A stretch of DNA of 11,911 bases from JAEZRQ01 sp049294415 (lineage in GTDB: Bacteria > Patescibacteriota > Patescibacteriia > Patescibacteriales > UBA12465): assembly GCA_049294415.1 (NCBI GenBank), contig JBAQCS010000016.1, positions 1-11,911 of the forward strand, written 5' to 3'. Positions 5,345 to 11,911 of this stretch are shown here, one piece after another (positions within the stretch are counted from its first letter, which is position 1; every line of letters starts with the position of its first letter). The position numbers and the translations under genes were made by a program. Below the pieces are notes generated by a model, which saw nothing but the letters and a program-made list of their open reading frames with translations, did no database searches and was not told where the DNA came from.

Positions 5345-8008
5345 TTATTTTTTATGTCTTAAAAAATAAGCTTTAACCGACTCTAAGAGACTAATATTTA
5401 TTAAAGCAATAAATATTACTATTAACCAAGCGCTCATTTCTAAAGGAGTAGTCTGTAAAAAAGTATTTAATAGTGGCAAGTAAATAGCTAGTAACATCAA
5501 ACAAAAACCAACTATAACAGCTAAAAATAAATAAGGATTCTGACTCTGTTTAATTTTATAAATCGGTAAATGAAAACTACGAATACTAAAGATACTAGTT
5601 AATGATTTAAAAATTAAAACAGCAAAAAATAAAGTTCGTAAATAAGAAACGCTCCAATTTAACTCTATTAAATTTTTAGAAAAATAATAAAACAAAGCAA
5701 AAATTAAAATGTCTCTTACTAGTCCTACTCCTAAAATAATAACTTTCATGTGACTATTAAAAATAGGCTCACTTCTCTTAATGGGGCTTCTTTTCATCAC
5801 TCCGTCGTCACTACCTTCAAAAGCTAAAGAAAAATTAGGAAAGCCATCGTTTACAATATTAATCCACAATATCTGAGTAGGTAATAAAGCTAAAGGTGTA
5901 TGAAATAAGATTGAACCTAAAATTAAAACTATCTCCGAAAAAGAATCAGAAATTAAATAAGTTAACGACTTTCTAATATTATCAAAAATGATCCGACCCT
6001 GCTTAATAGCACCCACAATAACACTAAAATTATCATCTAATAAAACTAAATCAGCCGTCTCTTTAGCTACTTCTGTGCCCGAGCCTAAACAAATTCCAAT
6101 ATCAGAAGCTTTAAGGGCTGGAGCATCATTTAAACCGTCTCCCGTCATAGCTACTACTTCACCATTAGCTCTTAAAGCATTAACGATTCTAATTTTATGT
6201 TTAGGGCTAACACGAGCATAAACATTAATTTTTTTAACTAATTCCTGGAGCTCTTCATCTGAAATATTATCAAGAAAATCTCCAACTACCATTTCTTCCA
6301 AACCCTTAACTATCTTGAGTTCTAAGGCAATAGAAAAGGCTGTGCCAGGGTGATCACCGGTAATAATAATTGGCCTAATACCAGCCTGACGGCACAAATG
6401 AATAGAATTAGCAGCCTCTTTACGAAGTGGATCCTTAAAAGAAGCTAAAGCTACAAAGGTTAAATTCTTATCAAGCTCTGACCAATCTTTCTGTTCATCA
6501 TCAATACTAAATGGGATCTTTTTTAGATTGCGATAAGCCAATGCAATTACTCTCATGCCACTAGCTGTTAACCCCTCATAATCGGCTAATATTTTTTGAC
6601 GGTCTGATTCTTTCATTCTTTTAACCTCGCCGTCCTCTTCTAAATATGAACATTTACTTAATATTATTTCACCAGCCCCTTTCTCATATATTGCATAAGA
6701 ACCAGCAAATTCGTGCAAACTAATAGTAAATTTATTATCACTACTAAAAGGTAGTTCCGCTATTTTGGGTTCTTGGTGTAAAAGTTCTTCACGATTAAGA
6801 CCTAAACTAACAGCTGCTTTTAAATAAGCAATATCTAAAGCCGAACCAGGATGACTAGTGCTATTTTCTAATAAAACAGCAGAGTTATTAAGTAGGCCAA
6901 TTTTTAAAGCTAAAGTAAAATCCGATAAAGCTTTAAAATCTTGACGATCCAAAAGACTGGCAATTTTAAAATGACTATTAAAAGAAACTACTTCATCTAA
7001 CCGCATTATGCCTTCGGTTAATGTTCCTGTTTTATCAGAACAAATAACGGTAATAGAACCTAAGGTTTCCGCTGCAACTAACTTTCTAGCTAAAGCTTTT
7101 TTCTTAACAGCCTGCTTCATTCCTAAAGCTAAAATAACTGTCACAGCTACAGCCATGCCCTCAGGAATAGCAGCTACCGCAATAGCCGTGGCTGCTGAAA
7201 ACATTTCTAAAAAACCAAAACCATTAATTAATCCAGATGCTATTATAATTAAACAAATAAATAGAACTACTAATCCTAAAAACTTAGAAACACCCTCCAA
7301 TCTCTCTTGAAGAGGGGTTAATTCCGCATCAGCTCCTTTAACTAACTCTGATATTTTACCAAGCTCAGTATCTTTTCCAGTTGCTACCACTATAGCTAAG
7401 CCAGTACCGCTTAATATACTAGTGCCAGCGTAAATCATACTCTTGCGATCAGCTAAACCAGTTTTAAGTGCCACTGATTTAATGGTTTTCATGACCGAAG
7501 CTGATTCACCAGTTAAACTAGCCTCATTTGTTTCTAAATTAGCTATTTTAAAAAGCCTGGCATCAGCCGCAATAAGTTGACCAGGTTTTAAAACTAAAAT
7601 ATCACCAATTACTAATTCTGAAGTTAAAATATCCAACTCTTGGCCATCACGAATAACTTGAGCACGGTGCTCTATCATTAATTTTAATTTATTCAAGGCA
7701 CTATTAGCCTTATCCTCTTGAATATAACCAATAATAACATTAATGAAAACTGCCACGGCAATAACCTGAGAATCAACTACTTCACCGACAAGAGCAGAGG
7801 CTACACCAGCTAATAACAATATATAAATTAGTGGGTTTTTAAATTGACTAACAAAAACTTTCAAGCGACTATATGGCTTTTCTTTAGACAAGATATTGGG
7901 GCCATTTTTGATCAATCTGTTATTTGCCTCTTGGTCGGTTAATCCTTGAGCTGAAGAATTAAGAGCTTTAAATATTTCTTCATTTTCTTGGTAATGGAAA
8001 TCTGTCAT
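5345..8008 (-). CDS. P2-type cation-transporting ATPase (Ca2+-ATPase-like)
   Basis: An 887-aa ATP-driven cation pump of the plasma membrane, full length for P2 ATPases and without N-terminal metal-binding domains. In order: cation-ATPase N domain (1-60), two helices (about 57-97), actuator loop TGES (166-169), M4 motif AIPEGM (280-285), phosphorylation site DKTGTLT with D325, nucleotide-domain KGA (443-445), DPLR (526-529), TGD (550-552), hinge TGDGLNDAP (622-630), then six helices. Compared with SERCA, site II ligands are kept (E283, N717, D721), while site I is altered: the M5 Asn becomes S689 (E692 kept) and the M6 Thr becomes N720. That resembles single-site PMR1-like pumps, so Ca2+ or Mn2+ is likely; Na+ cannot be excluded. 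The ATG at 8008 has no Shine-Dalgarno. A promoter lies at 8040-8069 and a terminator follows the gene. Confidence 0.93.
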   Translation of the reverse strand: MTDFHYQENEEIFKALNSSAQGLTDQEANNRLIKNGPNILSKEKPYSRLKVFVSQFKNPLIYILLLAGVASALVGEVVDSQVIAVAVFINVIIGYIQEDKANSALNKLKLMIEHRAQVIRDGQELDILTSELVIGDILVLKPGQLIAADARLFKIANLETNEASLTGESASVMKTIKSVALKTGLADRKSMIYAGTSILSGTGLAIVVATGKDTELGKISELVKGADAELTPLQERLEGVSKFLGLVVLFICLIIIASGLINGFGFLEMFSAATAIAVAAIPEGMAVAVTVILALGMKQAVKKKALARKLVAAETLGSITVICSDKTGTLTEGIMRLDEVVSFNSHFKIASLLDRQDFKALSDFTLALKIGLLNNSAVLLENSTSHPGSALDIAYLKAAVSLGLNREELLHQEPKIAELPFSSDNKFTISLHEFAGSYAIYEKGAGEIILSKCSYLEEDGEVKRMKESDRQKILADYEGLTASGMRVIALAYRNLKKIPFSIDDEQKDWSELDKNLTFVALASFKDPLRKEAANSIHLCRQAGIRPIIITGDHPGTAFSIALELKIVKGLEEMVVGDFLDNISDEELQELVKKINVYARVSPKHKIRIVNALRANGEVVAMTGDGLNDAPALKASDIGICLGSGTEVAKETADLVLLDDNFSVIVGAIKQGRIIFDNIRKSLTYLISDSFSEIVLILGSILFHTPLALLPTQILWINIVNDGFPNFSLAFEGSDDGVMKRSPIKRSEPIFNSHMKVIILGVGLVRDILIFALFYYFSKNLIELNWSVSYLRTLFFAVLIFKSLTSIFSIRSFHLPIYKIKQSQNPYLFLAVIVGFCLMLLAIYLPLLNTFLQTTPLEMSAWLIVIFIALINISLLESVKAYFLRHKK

Positions 8009-8039
8009 ATAATAAAATTATCTAATACTTATTACTTTT

Positions 8040-8069
8040 ATTATATCATTCTGCCGCATATCTTCACAA
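8040..8069 (-). promoter_or_regulatory. promoter of the P-type ATPase gene
   Basis: On the minus strand a -35 TTGTGA (8069-8064) precedes a perfect -10 TATAAT (8045-8040) by 18 bp. Transcription would start near 8033, leaving about 25 nt before the ATG. It begins directly after the terminator of the upstream export operon, which fits an independent transcript. Confidence 0.6.
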
Positions 8070-8070
8070 T

Positions 8071-8097
8071 AAAAAAACACGGCTTTAAACCGTGTTT
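8071..8097 (-). terminator. intrinsic terminator of the ABC export operon
   Basis: AAACACGG (8075-8082) and CCGTGTTT (8090-8097) form a perfect 8-bp stem with a 7-nt loop. Read on the minus strand it is followed by a run of T from the A7 at 8071-8077. It sits 19 bp beyond the permease stop. Confidence 0.9.
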
Positions 8098-8115
8098 GAA
8101 AAATATCTTTATTAG

Positions 8116-9315
8116 TTATTCGCTCCTTAAGGCATCAACAGGATCAAGGCGGCTAGCTTTATAGGCTGGATAAAAACCAAAGAATACTCCGACTAAAACT
8201 GAAAAGGAAAAGCCAATAATCGGACCATTTACGGAAGAGACCATGGTCGTAATATTAAAATAAGAAATTATAGGAATCGCGATTTGTCCAATAGCAATAC
8301 CAATCAAGCCGCCAATAGTCGACAAAATTATTGATTCTAAAATAAACTGACTTAAAATATTTTCTTGTTTTGCTCCAATGGCTTTAGCAATACCTATTTC
8401 CTTAGTTCTTTCAGCCACGGTCACTAACATAACATTCATAATACCAATACCAGACACCAATAAAGTAATAGCAGCAATGGCAGTTAATAAAACTGACATT
8501 AAACTAGCTGATTCCTGAGCCGCTGAAACCATTGAGCCGGCATCCATAATTCTAAAATCATCCTCGGCAGTGCTTTTTAATTTATGTTCTTCTCGTAAAA
8601 TACTTTTTATTTCAGCAGTGGCGGCTTCAATATTTGCTACATCATCAGCCTGAGCATTAATCATAACCATGCCCCTGTCTCCCAAAATACTTTTACCGGC
8701 ACTAGTGCTAGGAATAGTTATTGCATCATCAACCGAAGTTGGCCCCATTCTTGAACCAGTTTCTGTTAGTACGCCAATTACTTCTAAGTGCTTACCATTA
8801 ACTGTAATATCACTCCCTAAAACAGTTGAACCATCTTCATATAAATCAGCGATAGTATTAGAGCCTAAAACGGCCACCATAGCTTTGTTATCTAAATCTT
8901 CTTGAGTAATATAACGACCGCTAGCTAATTTTAAATTAGAGACTGAAAAATAATTAGCATCAACCCCGGAAACAGTGTAACTTTTACTAACGCTGCCGTA
9001 AGAAACTGTGGCATTACCAGAAATAGTTCCTGTCACAGAAGAAATATGTTCAGCTTTTTCTAAAATAACTTGAGCATCCTCAGCTTTCATCTTAGAACTA
9101 GCCGTAGCACCTCGCCCCATATTCGACATCACTAACACTGAATTAGCACTTAAATTCTGAAACTGATCATTAACAGCTTGTTTAGCGCCTTGTCCAATAG
9201 CAAACACGGCAATAACCGTGGAAACACCAATTACAATACCCAACATTGATAAAATACTTCTCATTTTATTAGAGAAAAGCGATTCAAACGACATTTTAAT
9301 AATTTCAAAAATCAT
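8116..9315 (-). CDS. MacB/FtsX-type ABC transporter permease
   Basis: The membrane subunit of a MacB/YknZ-class exporter that couples ATP hydrolysis to extrusion of peptides, antibiotics or lipids; the actual substrate is unknown. With the ATG at 9315 it has 399 aa: helix 1 (about 20-42), an extracytoplasmic MacB_PCD domain (about 45-265), then three FtsX helices (about 275-300, 328-352 and 362-385). The cytoplasmic coupling segment RTKEIGIAKAIGAK and the C-terminal YPAYKASRLDPVDALR are classical for the family. An in-frame ATG at 9363 would add 16 residues but overlap the ATPase gene by 47 bp. The ATG at 9315 comes 1 nt after the ATPase stop, matching the spacing of other pairs here, so I prefer it. 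It is last in the operon and is followed by the terminator at 8071-8097. Confidence 0.93.
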   Translation of the reverse strand: MIFEIIKMSFESLFSNKMRSILSMLGIVIGVSTVIAVFAIGQGAKQAVNDQFQNLSANSVLVMSNMGRGATASSKMKAEDAQVILEKAEHISSVTGTISGNATVSYGSVSKSYTVSGVDANYFSVSNLKLASGRYITQEDLDNKAMVAVLGSNTIADLYEDGSTVLGSDITVNGKHLEVIGVLTETGSRMGPTSVDDAITIPSTSAGKSILGDRGMVMINAQADDVANIEAATAEIKSILREEHKLKSTAEDDFRIMDAGSMVSAAQESASLMSVLLTAIAAITLLVSGIGIMNVMLVTVAERTKEIGIAKAIGAKQENILSQFILESIILSTIGGLIGIAIGQIAIPIISYFNITTMVSSVNGPIIGFSFSVLVGVFFGFYPAYKASRLDPVDALRSE

Positions 9316-9316
9316 A

Positions 9317-10024
9317 TTAGTAGTGAGACTGAAGTTTATAATCATTATCAACCACCTTACCATCTCTCATAAAAATAATGCGATCAGCATACTTAGCCAC
9401 TTCGGTAGTATGAGTTACCATAATTAAAGTCTTACCTTCTTTTTTTAAATTCAAAAATATTTTCATCAACTCTAGTCCTGATTTAGAATCCAGCGCACCT
9501 GTCGGTTCGTCAGCTAAAATAATATCTGGATTATTAATTAAAGCACGACAAACAGCAATACGTTGTTGTTGTCCACCTGATAATTCATTTGGCTTATGAT
9601 TAATTCTTTCTCCCATACCTAGTGATTCAAGTAATTCTTTAGCTCTAGTCTCTCTTTCGACATGAGATACTCCAGCATATAAAGATGGTAGAGCTACATT
9701 TTTTATAGCTGATAATCTGGCAAACAAATTAAACTGCTGAAAGATAAAGCCCATTTTCTTATTTCTAATATAGGCTAAAGTGTAGTCATCACGAACTTGT
9801 CCAATATCTTCTCCGCTTAAAAAATATTGGCCGCTGCTTAATGGATGAAGGCAGCCTAAAATATTTAGGAGCGTTGTCTTACCGCAACCAGATTCTCCCA
9901 TAATAGCTACAAACTCTCCTTTTTTAATATCCAAATCAACGCCACGAAGAACTGGAATCTCATCGCCATTAGCTAGGTAATAAGATTTGAAAACGTTTTC
10001 TAATTTTATTTCTAAGTTATTCAT
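9317..10024 (-). CDS. ABC transporter ATP-binding protein (MacB/LolD/YknY class)
   Basis: The 235-aa nucleotide-binding subunit of the exporter, at the inner face of the membrane with the permease and adaptor encoded on either side. All motifs are intact: Walker A GESGCGKTT (43-51), Q-loop FQQ (95-97), signature LSGGQQQR (148-155), Walker B IILADEP with catalytic E173, D-loop GALD (176-179) and switch H205. The YYLANGDEIPVLRGVDL beginning (15-31) and the ADEPTGALDS stretch (171-180) are typical of the LolD/MacB subgroup rather than importers. The adaptor stop lies 3 nt upstream and the permease starts 1 nt downstream, with no Shine-Dalgarno at either junction, so translation is likely coupled. 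Confidence 0.95.
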   Translation of the reverse strand: MNNLEIKLENVFKSYYLANGDEIPVLRGVDLDIKKGEFVAIMGESGCGKTTLLNILGCLHPLSSGQYFLSGEDIGQVRDDYTLAYIRNKKMGFIFQQFNLFARLSAIKNVALPSLYAGVSHVERETRAKELLESLGMGERINHKPNELSGGQQQRIAVCRALINNPDIILADEPTGALDSKSGLELMKIFLNLKKEGKTLIMVTHTTEVAKYADRIIFMRDGKVVDNDYKLQSHY

Positions 10025-10027
10025 AAC

Positions 10028-11899
10028 TTAATAAGTAATCTTATCGCCCTCTTTTAAGCCACTAATAATTTCTACTTTTTTACCATCAGTAAAACCAGTT
10101 ACAACCGTAGCATAGGTACCATCACTATTTTCCACTGAAATTTGATCCTTGATATTTCTAACAGCCACGACTGGAATAGCTAAAACATCTTTAGCTTCGG
10201 CTGTCACAAATTTTACATTAGCTGTCATACCTTCTCTAATTTGAGCATCATTACTATTAGTAAATAACACTCTGACTAAATAAGTAACAATACCATTAGA
10301 GCTGCTTTCTGAGGTTAAAGAAATAAAGCTGACTTCTCCAGCTAATTCTAAACCATCAACCGCATCAAAAGTGGCATAAGCTTTTTGCCCAACTTTAACT
10401 TTATTAATATCAGATTCTTCAATATTTACTTCGATAAATAAAGTGTCATTATTAATAATAGAAGCCATAGCCTTAGCACTATCTTTAATAATAATGTCCC
10501 CTTTTTTATAATTTAACAAAGCAATTTGACCATCAATTGGAGAAATTAAAGTGGCTTGTTCAATAGAATATTTAGCTCTATCAACACTAACAGCCGCTGA
10601 ACTCAGCTGAGATCTAGCCGAAGCTAAATCAGCACTAGAAACAGGGCTGATTAAATCATCATAATCCAACTGGGTTTGTTTTAAAGATAGCTCCTTAGTA
10701 GCATAACTATTTTTTGCATTAGCTAAAGTCTGTTCGCCTTCTTTTTTAGCATAAGCTAAATCATCAACTGCTTTTTGATAAGCGAGTTCTAACGAAACAA
10801 GACTACGCTTAGCATTGGCTAGTGATTGCAAGGAAGAACTTAAACTAGAAGCTGACCCAGTCACGCTTGATCTAGTGGAATTTATTTTTGATCTTAAAGA
10901 ATCTAATTGACTCTGAGAAAAAGAAGAAGAAATAATAGTCGCATCTAAGACATCTTTAACGTCGTTAGAATTTTTTTCCATGGCATCTAGCGCTCTATTA
11001 GCAGAAGCGGCAGCTCTGTCTATATCATCATGGCTACTTAAAGAATTTATAGTAGATATCAAGTTATTAAAATTTTCTTTTTCTAATTTGGCACTTTGAT
11101 AACTGGATTTAGCATAATTTAAATAACTAGCATTTTTAGCGCTTAATAATAATTCAAAAGAATCATTAATGCTTTGTTCATCAATACCTAAAACACTATC
11201 ACTATCTTCTAAGGCTTTAGAGAGCGTAATATTAACAGACTTTAGATTGTTAACTAAGTTATCATAAGCATCGCCTACCACCGCGCTACTCTTTTCGTCT
11301 TGATTCATTTTTAAATTATTATCAGCAATTGTCACGGCATTCTCAGCATTACTAATACTTTTAGCCACATTACTTTCGGATTGAGCTAAACTAATTTTAG
11401 CTTGTTCTAAATTTACCTTAGCCTGCTCTAAAGAATTTTTGGCTTTATCTCTCTCTGCTTGAGTAGCACCAGCTTGTTTAGTATTAAAACTAGCTAGAGC
11501 TGACTGATAACTAGAATAGGCATTGCGTAAATCAAATTCTAAAGAATTAGTTTCAATAGCGGCAATTTTGTCTCCTTTTTTCACCTGTTGCCCCTCTTTA
11601 ACATAAACTTCAGAAACTTCTGAGGTATTACCAGAAATAGAAAAAGATAAATTGACGCCATCTTTTGCCACCACCTTACCAGTCGTTTCAATGGCTATTT
11701 GTAAATCTTCACGGTTAACTGTGGCGATTTTTTTAACTGGTGCAGCCACGGTAGCGGTTTTGGATTTATAAAAATAATAAACACCACTAGCCATAACTAT
11801 AACCAAAATCAAACTGATAAAAACTTTTTTCTTAAATATTTTAAAAATACCACTACCTTTAGATTTTTTACTTTCTTCTAAAATTGACTTGTTGTTCAT
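10028..11899 (-). CDS. membrane-anchored adaptor (HlyD/MacA/YknX family) with enlarged helical hairpin
   Basis: The adaptor of the tripartite-like exporter. It has a lysine-rich cytoplasmic tail (1-25), one membrane anchor (26-45) and a first lipoyl half with VKEGQQVKKGDKIAAI (100-115). A very long helical region follows (119-448), then the second lipoyl half with SPIDGQIALLNYKKGDII (453-470), a beta-barrel (about 486-565) and a C-terminal membrane-proximal domain ending GLKEGDK. At 623 aa it is far longer than MacA or YknX (about 370); the excess is in the hairpin. The arms at about 145-200 and 360-415 read as coiled coil, and 205-358 as an inserted Ser/Asn-rich helical domain. In a single-membrane cell such a hairpin could cross a thick wall or surface layer (inference). 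First gene of the operon; its promoter lies outside the window, and no Shine-Dalgarno is visible in the 12 nt upstream. Confidence 0.93.
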   Translation of the reverse strand: MNNKSILEESKKSKGSGIFKIFKKKVFISLILVIVMASGVYYFYKSKTATVAAPVKKIATVNREDLQIAIETTGKVVAKDGVNLSFSISGNTSEVSEVYVKEGQQVKKGDKIAAIETNSLEFDLRNAYSSYQSALASFNTKQAGATQAERDKAKNSLEQAKVNLEQAKISLAQSESNVAKSISNAENAVTIADNNLKMNQDEKSSAVVGDAYDNLVNNLKSVNITLSKALEDSDSVLGIDEQSINDSFELLLSAKNASYLNYAKSSYQSAKLEKENFNNLISTINSLSSHDDIDRAAASANRALDAMEKNSNDVKDVLDATIISSSFSQSQLDSLRSKINSTRSSVTGSASSLSSSLQSLANAKRSLVSLELAYQKAVDDLAYAKKEGEQTLANAKNSYATKELSLKQTQLDYDDLISPVSSADLASARSQLSSAAVSVDRAKYSIEQATLISPIDGQIALLNYKKGDIIIKDSAKAMASIINNDTLFIEVNIEESDINKVKVGQKAYATFDAVDGLELAGEVSFISLTSESSSNGIVTYLVRVLFTNSNDAQIREGMTANVKFVTAEAKDVLAIPVVAVRNIKDQISVENSDGTYATVVTGFTDGKKVEIISGLKEGDKITY

Positions 11900-11911
11900 A
11901 TTTTTTAAAGT

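Noticed and set aside
5988..7310. Two plus-strand open frames (5988-6221 and 7008-7310) inside the P-type ATPase gene
   Set aside because: Both lie opposite conserved ATPase motifs and their translations are low-complexity reflections of the antisense codons.
9316..9363. Upstream ATG at 9363 as start of the permease
   Set aside because: It would overlap the ATPase gene by 47 bp, and the extra 16 residues are translation of that gene's tail in another frame. The ATG at 9315 sits 1 nt past the stop and begins where the family normally does.
8669..9427. Plus-strand open frames opposite the permease and its junction with the ATPase
   Set aside because: Antisense shadows of conserved genes without start signals.

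Overview
The window is AT-rich (about one third G+C by eye) and densely packed. It looks like a fragment of a Patescibacteria/CPR-type genome, a small-genome and probably single-membrane bacterium. This rests on recognising protein styles: the multi-TM kinase N-terminus, an oversized YknX/MacA-like adaptor, a COG2509 flavoprotein and a short TspO. It also rests on gene spacing of 1-3 nt and the near absence of Shine-Dalgarno sequences. The lineage is inference; no marker gene (rRNA, ribosomal protein) is present.

Layout. (1) 2-2445, plus strand: a membrane histidine kinase cut by the left edge, followed after 2 nt by a 438-aa isoprenoid-synthase-fold protein with two intact Asp-rich motifs. 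(2) 2446-2645: a short gap with tandem 11-bp repeats, a -10-like box and an inverted repeat. These lead into a 51-aa Com-like zinc-ribbon protein whose 3' end overlaps the next, convergent gene. (3) 4660-2632, minus strand: tspO, then a COG2509 FAD-dependent dehydrogenase 1 nt later. (4) 4690-5271, plus strand: a near-consensus promoter and a perfect Shine-Dalgarno drive a 171-aa unknown protein with a zinc site, closed by a bidirectional terminator. (5) 8008-5345, minus strand: an 887-aa P2-type cation ATPase with its own promoter. (6) 11899-8116, minus strand: a three-gene export operon of adaptor, ABC ATPase and MacB/FtsX-type permease, ending in a strong intrinsic terminator.

How the parts work together. 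The export operon is a complete MacAB/YknXYZ-like machine: membrane-anchored adaptor, LolD/MacB-class ATPase and MacB-type permease. The P-type ATPase is an independent cation pump. TspO and the flavoprotein form a tight pair, perhaps linked to tetrapyrrole or redox biology, with no proof here. The most intriguing unit is the kinase plus isoprenoid synthase. Coupling a sensor kinase to an isoprenoid-modifying or isoprenoid-making enzyme recalls the ComP/ComQ logic of Bacillus, but the kinase belongs to a different subfamily and no ComX-like gene lies between them. The downstream promoter-like region with helical-turn-spaced repeats could be a response-regulator target. No response regulator gene is in the window.

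There is no gene-free stretch above 300 bases. I saw no tRNA, rRNA, CRISPR array, insertion sequence or obvious attachment site.
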